A DNA stretch of 64,000 nucleotides, from NCBI RefSeq assembly GCF_022539665.2, contig NC_081331.1:2204501-2268500 (forward strand), in the 5' to 3' direction. Of this stretch, positions 37,901-52,500 are shown one piece after another (position 1 is the first letter of the stretch; each line of letters begins with the position of its first letter). The notes beneath the pieces were generated by a model. It searched no databases. It was not told the origin of the DNA and saw only the letters and a program-made list of their open reading frames with translations. Both the position numbers and the translations under genes were made by a program. Source of the stretch: Daphnia carinata (taxonomy: Eukaryota > Arthropoda > Branchiopoda > Diplostraca > Daphniidae).

Positions 37901-38999
37901 GGAATTATTATCGCATTGGATTTAGGTACAGAGGGTTGGATGGCCGGCTGACCCGAACCTTATAATTGTTGAGTGGGACTTATCCATCAACGACCCCGTC
38001 TATCTATGATCCTGCCCTCTTTGGTCCAAGGGGGTGTTCTGGACGAGGGATATACGAATTGAATCCCCGTGATATTTTGTTCCACTTCTTTTTTTGTTTC
38101 CACTTCCATCGTTTGCTACACCAGCAAAATTATTTGTTATTTTCCTTTTTTTGCCTTTTTGCAGCGTATGGGGACACGCCTCTATAATAACCGATGGCTC
38201 TTGTTTTTCCTGCGCTTTTTGGAGGGTAGAAAAATCCTGACGAATATTAAAAACAAAAAAGTATTGATGAAATAATTACCAGGTTGAATACATGCGTGTG
38301 GGCGAGGCCCAATGTGTGCCCGACTGGCTATGATGGCTTTTCCACTGACCGATGTGAGTTTTCTGTTCGTTTCCACCTCCACGAAACATGTAGAATAACA
38401 ACGAAATGCCCCCTTTTTTTTATTATCTTTGTGGTGTCTATCAGTTTTGTCTTATTAACACGAATAAGAACTGAATGCGTATGCGGATATGGGAAAAAAC
38501 GAAAGGACAGGAAGTGAAAGGGAGGATCGGCAACAGCTAGTAGAAGGATTGTTGACTATCGAGTGACATTAGCAAGTCAAGCAACGACTATGTATACATA
38601 ACAGGACACGCCCAAGTTTGAAGTTTGATCCAATGTTCCTCCTACATTATAATCCCTTTTCCATATACACATACAAACAGTGAATCAAAGGGCTATTGTT
38701 TCTTTCTGTTTTCAATGTATACGTATTGCGTCCAGCGAGCTGCTAGAAGGCTTCTTCCTTGTCATCTTTATATTGTTTCTTATTACCATTACTCGACGCT
38801 AATGAATACACATATGAGTCACGGCCTGCGGACGTGACCGGCCGTTCAACGACTGAACAAATCCAATTAAAAAGCTGGCGGGGATTTTTGCGTGTGCTTC
38901 CATTCGAGGAAAACGTAATCCTATTTACTATATCGTATATAGGCAGAACGTCAACACAGACGACACGGCTAAATAATATTAGAAAATCTCTATAACCAA
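29000..38999. other. Gene desert, middle part
   Basis: No supportable coding exon. Long purine/pyrimidine stretches at 29,030-29,460 create artefactual lysine- or phenylalanine-rich open frames on both strands. Other items are a hairpin at 30,844-30,870, a C11-T-C7 tract at 31,337-31,355, a TAGGCCTA at 31,726 and a GC-rich TATA-box region at 33,960-34,020. A 151-codon open frame at 36,183-36,638 has no recognisable motif and ends in low-complexity sequence. Confidence 0.5.
33984..33994 (+). promoter_or_regulatory. Candidate TATA box in the gene desert
   Basis: TATATATAAAG lies directly 3' of a GC-rich patch (CGCTCGCGGCGCGCGGG) and 5' of a purine-rich stretch, the layout of a core promoter. 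No downstream coding exon was found, so any transcript would be non-coding or have distant exons. Confidence 0.3.
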
Positions 39000-39493
39000 A
39001 TGTTATCCTACCATAAATGGATCACCTTTTTTTTGCTGATGTCTGATTTATTTTTGACCTTCCTCCGGTGGAGCTCGTGACGAACGAGTTGGTTATATTG
39101 TCGGTTCGTGAGAAACCCAGCAACCATATAGAGGAAGTGGTTTTTCATTTTTCAAACTGCAGGCTATCTAGACGTACTGAAATGAAAATAGATGGATGTC
39201 TTGATAGTACACATTACACATATATATCTGTATAGACTACGGGTATCATTATATTTACTATAGTCCACGTTCCAGCCCTCATAGATCCACTTTTTTTTTG
39301 TTTAAGACAGAGCAGTCATCGGTCGTCGATCGAGAATTCCAATTTGTCACCCGACTGCCAACGTCTATATACTTGAGCCATTTATGAAAAAGAAAAAAAA
39401 CCTCCTCTCATTCATCTCCTCCTCTTTTTTTTTTTTTAAGGTTTGTTTTTCTTACAGCAAACCCGTCCGCCAAGATTATATAGTTCTAACATA

Positions 39494-39536
<43 letters not shown>

Positions 39537-42500
39537 ATTGGCGTATATATATTTTATAAAGAGGTGGGATGTGTTGTTTGTTGCTTCTGTTGGCACATAT
39601 TACGAATGAATTCTTTTTTTTTTATAAGGTAAAACGGAGGGGATTGTTGACTGACGTTTGTGTGGCTAAAAGGCACACGTTTTCTGAATTTATTGACGAA
39701 ATAATTTTAATGTTTTGAAGTTGTGTCTGTCGTTGCTTCTTTGGGCGGTCTACTGTTTTGCTTCCCCCTTTTTTTTGTGTTCCTTGTAGACGTAATATAT
39801 CGATCCCACCCAAAAAGACACGCGCTGCTCATAGGAAAGGGGGAAGTTAAATGAAACCATAGGTCCGTCGCGACATATAGGCCTATAAGCTCAGTCGATG
39901 CAGTAGCTAGTCTATGTACAGAAAAAGTCAATCTAGTTGTACAACAGTCTCCTTCTTTTTTTTTTTTTTCTTTAGAGGCAGAGGGTGAAAGTAGAAGGGG
40001 TGAAACAAAAAAAAAAAATGGTTTCAATATCGGTGGACCGTGAGCGGCACGGCTTTAACTGTCTTTGCCCACGTCGGGTTATTTATCAAAGAGGGAGGAC
40101 GCTAACTGCTGTTATTGTGTAGAGTTAAATTATTTGTCATTGGAATGCATGTGAAGCAGTCGTGTGTTTCAATGAAGACTAATGTCTTTTCTACTTCTCG
40201 TAGCGTTCGGAATGGGAGCAACAGACACATTTGAATGGTTCCAGTCGTTGGAGAAGAACTCACGCAAATGGATCCAATCTGCAAAAACAAAAATTCCGTT
40301 AGATTGGAACTTTACTTTACGGGTGGTAGGTTGATGAAATAAGCGATCCTGTTCCCTGGGCCGTTGTAGTTTATAAATTAAAACAAGGCTGGAATGAAAT
40401 GGTGTTTGCGTATGGCTTCGTTCATTGAAAAATAGTATCTATTTTATTCTGAGAAAATGAGGCTGATGCACTATGCAAGAAAAGAGTTTTCTTTTATCGT
40501 ATTTTTGAGGGGATAGCCTTAATTGTACACAAGAAAAGTACTCGAAACCACGACGTACTGTAAGTCAAAGAAAATGTGCAGAGTCGGCCTGCGAATTTTC
40601 TCATGTTGATTTCCTCCTTTTCAATGTTTCTTCTTTTTCTCGTTTTCTATTCTTTTTGTCTTTTCTCTCTTTTTCTCTCATTCCGTTTGTCTCCCTCCCC
40701 TCTAACTCTGTTTATTTCCTGCTTTTCCATGATGGCCGAAAATCCGCTCTCTTCCTTCGTTCTGTTTCCCTTCCATTTTGTCTTCTTCTCGTCTCTCCGT
40801 TGCACCGCTCATCTCATCAGCCAAAACCTCGAAACTAATTCTTTTGCGCTATTCTCGTACGAAAAGTCTTTCATCTCCACTATTAAAATATGTTCGCATA
40901 AGTTAAACCAAATAAAGCATAGCTCTACTATCCTCAATTCATTCCACGCGCGTGGTGTTCAACTGCAGACGGAGACATAAATCTAATGGCGGTTTGCGCA
41001 TGCCACCGTGTTCCATCGCTGATTAGCAATTTCAGAGAGAAAAAAGCTGGTGTACACCGGCCCAATCTTATCATTTTACGGAAACATGAACGTCGTGGCA
41101 ACGCAACATCTTAGCAATTTATTCCCTATCGTAAAAAGCTCTTCTTTCTAATCCCAACCTGCCGTGGCCACACTTGATGATTTATTGGCCAAATTGGCGC
41201 GCTAGGCGAAACGTTGGGCTTTTTCAAAACACGGAACGTCAGAGGAAATCATTCCAGTTGCCATGTGAAGAACGAATTTCAGTGGGGAGGAGTCAGCGGA
41301 AAAGAGTTCACATGTAATAATAAAAATACATGGGAAAAAGGGTGGGAGAAAGGAAGAACGAACGAAAAAAAAAAAAAAAGACGGCAAATATATTTTAGGA
41401 ATGCATATAATCATGGTGGTCGGCGCCATCAAGCCGGTGACTAGGAACCAACCAGTTACGACCAAGAGGCGACCAAATAACAACAACGTAAATGCTTTAC
41501 GTATATAGCGTGAGTGTCCATGAGGAAATTTTTTCTTTGATTTTCATGATTCCCTTTTTTTTTTTCTTTTCCAAATTTTAAATTTTTGTTTTTCTTTTGC
41601 TTTTTAAGTTAGCTGTACGTATACGCAAGGGAAGCCGCTCTCCTGATGTATGGCTCTTCTTACGCACAACCGTATTTTTCATTGACGTATATAAAATGCG
41701 CTCTTGTGTGCTGCTGGCCTATGATTGTAGAACAACGTCAAACGCCGCCTTTTATAGGCTACACTATAATAAAATATTAAAAGTATTATTAAAAATAGTA
41801 ATGCTATAGATGCGCTCGTGGATGTCTCGAAAATATATTGCCCCTTTTTTTTTTCTCTCCAGTGTGTTCCTCTCGCTTCGCGATTGGTTCAAGTCAACGG
41901 GGCCCTATAGGCTATATTTACTCTTGTAGAAACTCACGTACACGCCGAGTGTAGTAAAAGAAAAATGGAGGAAAACGACAGGAAGGAACAAAGGAGGTCC
42001 ATTTATAAATACACACAAGCGCCTCGTCTGTGTGGATACGAAAGAACGGCGTTCTGTTTAATGTCCTCGCACCGCATTGGCTGGTGCCGTCTTTTTTTAG
42101 TCATAATTAACCTGCAAGAGTAATTTTCAAAAACAAAAAAACCGAAATTGACGTTAAATTTAAATGTTCAAAGGAAACGGCAAAGCGCTTCTCACATAAA
42201 ACAAAAAAGAAAACGTACGGGAATAAATTGATGAGAATTCAAGTTGATGCGGCCTGGAAAGTTCAGGATGTTCGCACAGACCTTTAAACTTAAATCGTCT
42301 GCCAGCAAGTGAAGGAAGTCTAAAGGTAAACGACAGGCGAAAACTTTAGCTATGGTTACTAAAGACATTAACTCAGATATTTTTTTTTTCTCAGCGCATC
42401 AGCGGCGAAACGGGTCACGAGGCATCACGCAACGATCGTATCGTCATCTTCACGAAATCAGCACATTGCGGGATATGCTACATTTCAAGACGATAAGCAT

Positions 42501-45500
42501 TTCGTGCATTAAATAGATACAGCGGCAAAGGAAGAAGAGTTGCGCCAGAATCGCTAGAATTAAATGTTCCCACTTAAATTTTTATGGCGCAGTTTTTAAA
42601 TTTTCAGTTGTTTTCATTTTGCAGAGAAAACGTTCACGTCCACTGCGTGAATGTGAACGAATTGTTGAGCTTCATGAAGAGTGACATCTGTTGGCCGACA
42701 TGCAAGAATTCCATGGGTATAATAACTGAAGTCGTTAAGTTCTTTTTTCTTTTTTTTTTTTATTAAATGACTCACGTCGTTCTACAGGAACAAGCCACGG
42801 CAGCTGGTTTTGTTCTTCCTGCCGGACCGTGACTAGCAGTCAGCCCTTTAGAGTCACCCATTCTAAGTGAGGAAAAAAAAAAAAAGGTAAATAATAATCT
42901 TGAATTATGGCTGTAAGCATCTTTGGTCTTGTTCCAGCAACGACCGCCATCGAAGGCCAAAGACTCTTTTTAACAACCCGCTATCAAAATATATCGCCGT
43001 GTTGAAGCAAATTTGAATGAAAGGGGAAAGAAAAAGGGACACAAAGAAATAATAAAAATAAATCTTTTCATATTTGAAGACGGCAAAGACATTCCCTTTT
43101 GAGAATTTAAGGAGGAAGAACCCGAAAGAAGAAAAATTGTGCCGTCTGCACACACAAAAGTCGATGACTTTGTTCTTTTTTTTTCGTGACATCGTGTCGA
43201 CAGTTTCTCACGCTCCTCCACAAACGAAAAGAAAAATCAAAATATCAGCCAACTATAACGCCTCACAAAATAGTTGATCGGTTCGCTTTTCGAAACATTG
43301 AAAAACGATTGCGCTTTTTTTCTTGTTGTAATAATACAATAGGATAAACAGGGGAGGCCGCTTTCCGGTTTGTTTTCCCCCCTCAATTCGAAACGGATCT
43401 TCTCAAATCTCTTCAGGGACAACCAAACAGAAAACGTATCGCATTTCTGAGAACATTTTCTTACAAATCCTCATCGACTATCTATCCAGTCAGGGTGGAA
43501 GAATGAACCACACGACCCGTGAAATCGAATGAAATTTGGATGTCACCTGAAATCCACACATGCGAGTTAGTACGATATAATCAAAGAGGAGGAAAGAAAA
43601 ACGAAACGTGAATAATAATGATGATAATAACACGTTATGGAGGATTGACGAGATGACAGTTTTGGCCGGCCGAACCAGTTAGGGCAGTAGCAAAAAAACA
43701 AAAACAAAAAAAAACAAGCAAACCACACCTCGTCTATTATATCGTTGCTCCTGTGGTCTGCATATTTATAGACACAGGCAACACACATCATAATAACGAA
43801 TAAGGTGACAAGGAAATCCCAGCTCCAAAAAAAAAAAAAGAGTCTTTCTCTTTTTTCGTGAAAGAGTAGGGAGGAGAAGAGGGAAGAAATGGGGTGGGCT
43901 AGGAGGTGGAAAAGGGAGGATATGGGAGTCGAAGAAGGTGTGGTCCGATCCTCCTCCCTCCCTGAGACGGCCGAGTGACAGGCGCGCGTGAGCCACAGCA
44001 ACGACCATATTTACATATTATACGCTGCACACCCATCAGTCAACAGACTGTATTTTTTTTTTTTCTTTTCCCATTTTAAGGAGCTCTTTTTACATACCAC
44101 AGAAAGGTTCGTTTCATTTCTGTTTAGTGGATGGAGGCGAATTATTATTACTCGGCTGGACAAGTCCGTCATGTCAATCATCGTCTATCCTTTGCACTGC
44201 ACACCAGTGATGATGATGGAGATGGTGTGGAGAGTCTCCTGATAAAAAAAAAGAACGGTGGATAATCATCATCATCCGAGCATCATCATCTATGCAAATT
44301 TATAAGAAGACGATCCTTGAACGAAAGAAATTCTACACATTTCCCTATTTAGTATTTTAAAATCAAATTTTTTTTTTACGGTTATAGGAGGAGGAGCTTA
44401 AAGATGGGCTTAGTATATACCTATACACGTAAAGAAACAAAAAGAATAACAATTTTTTGTTTTCACTCTTTTCCTTATGGATGGGCGGAGTAGGAGGAGT
44501 GTACGAGTGGCCGTCCTCTCGGCATCATTGGTTCCAGCCCTCCTCCAATTGTTGCCCGTAAGGTCTCGCTTTTAGTAGGCTATGCTGGCCCACCAAGTTC
44601 TTTTGGATGTTGTGTTTTTTTTTTTTAGGGAGGGTTGGGTGGATGGAGTGGGCTAGTCCGTAAGACCCATGCTGTGTGCCGTACGTGCGTGTGGGAGCCG
44701 CCCATTGAACGCCCCTTTCCTCGCCACACCTACCCGAGAGGGTGGCTTCGGTTTATTCTTCCACCATTTTTGATTTTTTTTTCCCCTCGTATGTTTCTTT
44801 TTTTACAATTCTACCTTTTGTTTTCTTGTCCCATGTTGGTAACCTCCTCCGGTTCTTGGTTACCACCCCTCACCAACCCCCCTGTGGTGCTCAAATAGCG
44901 TGCGGATGCACGTAGGAGAAAGAGGAGGGAATGAAAAAAAAAAAAAAAAAAGGTTCCAAAAAGGAGGTGGATGATGTACCGCCCTCTTCTTCCCCTTTTT
45001 GCTCTTCTTCTTCTGCTTTCCTCCTTTTTGCTGTTAGCTCTACTCTCCCCTCCCCGTGCCGTTCGTGGAATGAAAGACCAGCGATTCCAGCGCTCCGACT
45101 CTCGGCAGAACTTGCTGAAGCGGCGTCCAGTGCGGGCCGCAGCTCTTTTCACTCTCTCAAACCAGTTTTTTTTTTTTTTTCGTACCTCAATCCTTTCTTT
45201 AATCATACACACAAACAACATCGTTCATTGCCTTCATTTATTTTGAAGAACCTTCCGACTTGTGCGTTGGTTGTTTTGTGTTTCTTAAATTTGTTTTTCG
45301 GTGATGTGGTGATTCGGTCTCTTCGATCTCCGAAAAAGATTTGCGATTTTTGTGCTTCGTTTTTCCAAAGTGACGGTCGAATTGTTCCATACCGTTACAT
45401 CCGATCGAGACAAGTGTGGGCCAGTTCTCTTCGTGACTTCTGCCAAATTGTTAATTAAAGAAAAAAAAAAAAAAATTATTTCCAGTTCTGTGACAGCTGG

Positions 45501-45644
45501 ACGCAAACGAGTTTCATCCGTCGGGGACGAGAAGTGTAATCCAAACAACAACAAATACAAGTGCCAAAAGAAACTAGATTGCTCTTGCTGAGCCATCCTT
45601 TAAAAAGGCCATCAACAGAAAAAAACAAAAAACAAATTGCGACA
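39000..45644. other. Gene desert, right part, including the 5' flank of the Sp-family gene
   Basis: No coding exon is supportable before 45,645. The stretch holds a (CA)17 microsatellite, a TAGGCCTA at 39,878 and a TATATAAAA at 41,688. Dense GA/CT-rich sequence at 43,850-45,200 yields only low-complexity open frames. The promoter and 5' UTR of the Sp-family gene must lie here or upstream; bases 45,480-45,644 read as a plausible A-rich leader without an in-frame upstream ATG. Confidence 0.45.
39501..39534. repeat. (CA)n microsatellite
   Basis: Seventeen uninterrupted AC units, preceded by interrupted ACACAT units from 39,491. Confidence 0.95.
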
Positions 45645-46524
45645 ATGTTGACCGACGTACCGGGAATGTTGACCCGAGCCGGGTTATACCCACACAGCCA
45701 GCCGACGGCGGCCGTCATTCACGACAAATCGGTAAGTCATCATCTTTTCGTTTTTCTCTGATGAATGTCGCGCAGGAAAAATCATATCAATCGTTTTAAA
45801 TATCGGAAAGGAAAGAGATCTCGTTCTTAGTACAGTTATAGGGCGTCGGCTTCTAAATATTGATCACGTGATTTGAGAATCGGTAAATAAAAAAAAAAAA
45901 AAAAAACAGAGAAAGAAATTAGATTTCAAAAAATAAAGAATTTATTATTGCCGACGTGTTTTTTTACGATTCCAATTTTTATTATTATATTCTTTCGTTT
46001 ATTTTTCATCCCCCCTTTCCTTTCGAAAAATTTCGGTCGCGCTTCGGCCTGTAATAATTGACTCTGCTCATTTGTGTGCGATGAGTATTACACGCGCCTA
46101 CTGCCGAACTTATTTTCTTTAGCGAACGGGTCCGATCGGTAGACGAACTCATTTGGTCCGGGGTGAGACAGACGGTCGCCTCCTTCTATTCGGCGCCGCC
46201 GCTTCCTTCTAAGGGGGGGGGGGGGGGGGGGGAGGAGGTAGTGTTTTGGTACAGAAGAGGAGCAACACATCCAGCAAAAGTAGCCTATCTTTTTATAGAG
46301 AGAAAGAGAAAGAAAGGAAAAAAAAAAAAGATGGGGATTTGACCTCGCCGATGGTATAATCATCACCGGCTCCAAACACCTTTTTTTTTTCTTACCTTTC
46401 GCCTCAGACCTTCCGAACTGGCCGCTGCCTTTTAAAAAGTAAGAACCTCTCGTGCTATCCGACATAAAAAAAAAAAAAAAAAAGAGTCCGCAGCTTCAAT
46501 ACATTCAGAAAGGGGAGAAGAAAA

Positions 46525-46567
<43 letters not shown>

Positions 46568-49500
46568 AAAGGTTCTTCTCTTTTTTTCCAGCAGGTCGGG
46601 AGCCTCGTTCATTGATTTACATTCTAATGACTTGATATTAGTTAGTCCACAGTCCCGCGTCTATTGTATATACATTTTAGATATTTATGCATCATATAGG
46701 CTCTCCTGTATAACAAATATACATGAATGGATTTGAGTTGATTATATTTATCTGATCGTATATACATAAAAACGGTGGAAATGCATAGACAATCAGCTCC
46801 TTCGATAGATCCAATACATCAGTTTGATTATAGGCCGTTATCCAATTCTTATCGATGACTGAAAGCTGAGCAAACCACCGACACGTTTCGGATCGCATTC
46901 AAACACGTCTTTGGAAACAAGAGAAATACAAACAACTGATGATTTTTCAGTTGTAAAAAAATTATCTAAAGTGCGGATGAATTTTGCCATCAGGTTGCGT
47001 GATAAACGCGACGAGTTTGTAAACCTAAGCTGAGAAAAAAAAAAAAAATCAAATTCAGCAAAATGAACTAACACGCTCGTCTTTTATAAACTGTAAAAGT
47101 GAGCTAGGAGCCTATATTCAGATTTGCGTGCCGCCACGTCGGCTACGTCATTAGCAGCGCGCGGTTTATAACGAGATTCACGCTAACCAAACAGATGCTG
47201 TTTGTTTTATCCCCCAACATTCTTCCACACATTTTTCTTTTTTTTTTTTTCTGTCTTTAACGTGTTCCAGGATTTCGGAACATCCTCGTTTTAACAAGAT
47301 CTTGTCGTCGACTTTGTTGAAGAGGGGGTCCCCCCACTTGTCACCTTCTAGCACAACACAAAAAAAAAGGGAAGGGACAAGAGATTTTTGTGCCGAGATA
47401 AAAAGCTAGGGCTATATGTTCTTCGCTCTCCCCCCCTTCGTTTCACTTAACGCAGGGCTTTCGACACTGTATACACAAATTCTTTCTCACATCTTTGTCA
47501 GTGATCTCAATCGGTTTGGGTATGCGCATCGACTTCGATGGTGTCGCTCCATTTTTTTTTACGGCCGGGGTATATGAGCATTAGGCTAATACACAGCAGC
47601 CACAACTGCGAGGCTTGATGGATGCGCATCCGCCGCTCTGACCTTTTTTTTTTTTTCTTTTTCTTTCTTCTCTTCCTCCTCATTCAAGTGCTTTAAAAAT
47701 TTAGCCATCGAGAGAGTCGGAAAAATAAGCAATTCCCACTAACTACTGCTTCGTTGATGATTGGATTCGTTTCGATGATCATTATTTGTCTAACTGTATT
47801 ATTTAAAAGACCCTCAGCATTGCAGACCCATTTTTTGGTTCCCGGCTGGAGTTGTTTAGATTGTTTTCAAATAATGAAACGATTCCGACCACCCTCGTTA
47901 CAGCTTATTAGTTGTTGGCATCGCTTCATCAAGGCGATGGTCTCCCTTCACTTGTGAAAAGAGAGAATAAAGAAATCAATACATCGGGGAATGTTTTCGA
48001 TTTTCAATTTGAACACGTGAAACAAAAGCGTGAGCATCTTCTCTACGTAAATGATTTGGGATCTAAAAAAAGATGGGAGCAAAAAAGATTGTGGCCTGTG
48101 GGCTTCGTTTTTATATATATCTTTTCGTCTTTTCGATGCTTATTAGTTCTCTGCTGTTGGGCGCCAATGGGGTCCTCCAGTTTTGTTTCTTGTTTCCCGG
48201 ACTTTTGTTAACTCTTGCGCCCTTTCTTCTTCTTCTTTCTTCCCCTAGCGCATCTTTCTGCTTCTTTTTTTTTTTTTTTTATGAAGCTCAAACTCGTTTT
48301 AGTCAGTCTCGGTGGCTGCCACTCGATCATGCCAGCGTGTCACAAACAGGCAACACCATTATCAACAGTTGATGCCTTTTCCTCTCTTTTTTCTTTCTCC
48401 TGCTCATCTTTTCTTTTGCTCTCCGAACCGCAGTAAAGTCTCGTTTTTTTTTTAATTCTTCATCGTCTTCACATTCAGTTTGGGCTTTGTTTTTTGTTTT
48501 TTTTACAGAGTAAAAGATGATTCTCACACGTTTGGGGTTTTTCAAATGGAAAAACCCTGGCCAAGTTCAATCATTTCGATGTGAACAACACGCAAAAATT
48601 GCTCAACTTCCTTGATATGTTCGTATGTCGACATTCATGGGCAATCACCTTCCAGCCATGTTCATTTAGAAAACTGAGTTCAGTTGGATTCGTAGACGGG
48701 GCTGAATTTTTTAATCAATCCAACACGTGAGGGTTGGAAACTGTGTCACTAACCTTGTTTTTTTTTTTTTGTTTTGTTTTGTTATTATATTCGTTAATTA
48801 CGTTAAAGCCCAACATTCTTTTGTGTGTTTGTGTATGGAGAACTGTCATTTTCTACCGAGTTCTAGTCACGGGGTTAGCAGTCGTTGTCACCTTGCGTGT
48901 GTAACGTTGATGACTGTATGAGAGTGAACGTCTAAAACTTCCAGGTAGGAGAATGAAGGGCACGTTTACGTCAGCCTTCAAGAGTGGGGGAACAAAAAAT
49001 GAGAACGAGAAACGTAGACGGTGAAAATAAAAAAACAAAAGTTAAATAACCATCAAGGTCTCTGTTTAGCTTTCTTCCAACTTGTTCTTCGTCTAACATC
49101 GTGCGCAAGAAATACACACACACACACAAAAAAGAGGGAAAAAGGAAAGAAAAAAAAAAAAGAACTGCCCTGTCTGTAAATCTCCCATCAGTTATTGCCG
49201 AACTATTAGCTGGCCCATAGTCGATAGATGGCCTGAAGCCAAGACTCAAGAACAATAAGGCATGAAGAAGTAGAAAGAAAAAGAGTAGCTGCTGAAGCAG
49301 CAGTCCGTTCAATCAGTGGAAGCAAAGAAGTGGTACGTGTTCCAGTTTGCTTTCCTCTAAGAAAAGGCAAAAGAAAATAAAAATAAATTCTAACAGAAAA
49401 TGAAATCATTTCTGATGTTTTTTTTTTTTTTTTGGGGGGGGGGGGGGGGGGAGAAAAAGGGACTTTTGAATTGAACCAATGCTAGCGTTTTTACTTGGAT

Positions 49501-52500
49501 ATCATTGCGGGCTGGAAATTCGATCGACAGCTATGTGCCGGCTGATGCTCATCGGCCGCCGTAACCAAAAGAAGCGGATACATTGTCTCATTCACGTCAT
49601 ATCAAATTTGAAAAAGGGAGAGAAAAAAAAGTCGGCTCGCAAAAAGGACTTACAAAAAAATAAAAAAAAATAAAAGGAAGTAAAGAAGGAAAAAAAAAGG
49701 GCTTCGGATGACCGGCACAAGTCTCTCGTTTCACATTGACGGAATGTAAAACTTACGCTACGTAATATGTGTCTAACATGACACAATCATAGAAAACAAA
49801 AGAAGAGATATAGTATATTCAAAGCGACAACTCAAATGGCGTACAGTAATATTTATAATTTAGTTTCTATTTTTTCCACGAAAAGAAAGAAACGCATCTA
49901 AAGTTTGAAACTCATTACGTTATATAAGCGGAAGAAGCGTAACTAAAAAAAAAAAAAAAAAAACTCGTTGAATATGGCGCCTAAACTCTAATGAGACAGC
50001 TGGCCTGGATATATGGAGTAAGCACAGGTACGGTCATGCCGCCGTCCTATAAGAGAAGCTCAACATTTTTTATTTTTTACTCCATCACGCTCGGAATTTC
50101 CGATTCGAACCGACACAAATGTGAATAAATGGCTACAGCGTCGGTGTGTGCATCAACACGGCGGCTGCTCATTCGTGCCGAGTGCTGGAGATGTGTGTGT
50201 GTGTAACCGGAAGGGGGCGGTCACCCTCGAACGATCCCCTCTCATCTTTTTCATACGTTCTGACGGCCAACTAGGTAAAAAATAAAACATAAAGAACTTC
50301 GTTCCTTTTTTTTTTTTTTGAAGGGAGTTGATCTATCGAATTTGTTTTCTTCTTTCTTTCATTTATTTATTTTTGATTTAATAGAAAAATTGAATTGATC
50401 AGATTTTTTTTTTTCGATTTTGATGATGCGGATGGAGGGAAGCAAAGCGGAGGTTGCGTGTCGTTTCTAGTCTTTTGGATGATTCTCTTATTCCTGCGTC
50501 GGCTGTGCTTTACCTGGGCAAAGGGTGATTTCATCCCCTTCTTCCCTTTTCCTTCTATTATCATGTGAATGAGCCTGTGGGGTCCACCTTTTTCCCTTGT
50601 TCTCTCTCTTTAAAAGAGCCTCCAGCACATGTGCACGTATTCCAGTCAATAATAACGTCTAAAAAAAAAAAAACTGAGTGAGAAAAAAAAAAAAAGATCT
50701 GAGAGAATACATTTGGATATAATATTCATTCCGTATTAGGTCGTTCTTTTAGTTGCGGTGTGTAATCTCAGTATATACGCGCAGATTGGCTAACAATGTA
50801 CAAGGAAAAACATCTTTTATGGATTTCTTCTTGCCAACGGCAACGCAAACTATCCTTGCATTTCTACCTATTCGATTTTTTTTTTACGTTAGTACAATGA
50901 AAAGAAACAAAAATTTCATGGGAAATTCGTTTACATTTTGGCCTCCCCCTCCTATAAGGATCGAGAGACAACAACAACAACAAAAAAACCAGGACCTTTT
51001 TTTGTTTTGTTTTTGTTGGTCGTCATTTGTCGTTTCCGCTTTTATAAACATATTACCACTCTCTTCTCTTATTCAGCTAAAATAAAACGACCATTTTCGA
51101 GAAATGCTCTTATAGCCCCTCGCGCCACCATTTTCTTTTTTTTTTCCGATCAAAAACGAGCCAAAAGAAAAACGAAACGCTCGAAAAACAATTGCATTTA
51201 ATGACACGAAACGGCCGCCGACTTTCTTGATCATATTCAACAGTTACGTTATGTTTTTTTTTTTCTCAAAAGATATAATGTGTACCAAACACCTTATTTT
51301 ATTTTTTTTTATAGTGCATACATGTTAACAGTACATAATATAATTGGGAAATGAAATGCAATCGACCGCTGAAAGAAAACTTTTCCCCTCAACATTTTAC
51401 AACTTGGCATTAAAAAAAAAAATTCGTATTGAGCGGCAAAATGTTTCGCTTCCATGTTAGTACATTTTTTTGGGGAGGATTGCCACTTTGATTCGATGTG
51501 AATATGGCGACAAACAAAAAATCAAAACGGTTGGCCCGTTAAACATGAGCCAACACGCAGACTCGTATTCAGGTCGCTGAAGTGTCAAATAAGTTCTATT
51601 GATAGATATTATTACGGCGAAGGGAGGGAACACGTTACAAAGGAGCCAAAGAGAACGAAAAAAAAAAAAATAGAAAAGGAAAAGTTGGAAGAAAAATTTT
51701 TGGCTTTTCTATAGCGTACGTGTACACACACATTCTACGTAACGCACTTATTGTGTATGTACACTACCAACACACACGCAGGGATCCTATTGTGTTTTTG
51801 CGGCGTCAACGACCATTTGATATAAAGTGGCAAATTTGTCGCCATAAAATCTCATATTTTTTTTCTCTTCCTTCATTCCACCGAATTATTTAAGGGCCCG
51901 TGTATAACCTTTTTTTTTAGGCTGCTATATTTTGTATACGTACACAACGGCCAATAATAAATGGTTTTAGCCTCTCTCGTATTTAGCCCCCTCCCAGTTT
52001 TGCAATCTTCTAGCGGTACGCATTTCATTCTATACTCCGTTTAGACACGCCACACACGTTTAGGCCTTATTAAGAAAAAAAAAAATACGTTTACCTTATT
52101 TGTAGTTTTGAAAAAAAAATGCATTTCTTTTTAAAGTTGAATAATACGAAAGATTCCGCTAGGCCTTATCGAGTGATAATCATTTTTGATTCGAATTAGT
52201 GCTGCCTTGTCGATCGATATTAATGAAGCAGCCCCAAAGGTCCCGCTTTTTCAACGGTTGCATTTATATATATTTTTTTTTTTTTCGCGCGTCATTTGTT
52301 GACGGTGTTCCGCGGCAAGAGCAAGCTGCGTTTAACCTTGTTCCATGCGCTGCTGTTGGCGCTTGTATGCCTTATAGCGCAGTGATGGCCGTGGCAATTT
52401 GTCCGGTTCTTTTGATTATTCGGCTCATTTGCGATTAGAGCACACTAGAATGAACCGGCCCCCTTTTTTTTTTTTTGTCCAGCCCGTCGGCTTCACTGTT

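Noticed and set aside
39501-39534. Regularly spaced repeats that might be a CRISPR array
   Set aside because: This is a CA microsatellite in a eukaryotic genome; no spacer structure exists.
44811-45458. Arginine/serine-rich open frames just upstream of the Sp6-9 start
   Set aside because: They are in CT/GA-rich 5' flank, mutually overlapping, and not in frame with exon 1.
45561-45644. N-terminal extension of the Sp6-9 protein
   Set aside because: The upstream in-frame open codons begin with GTG, not ATG; the ATG at 45,645 has a good context.
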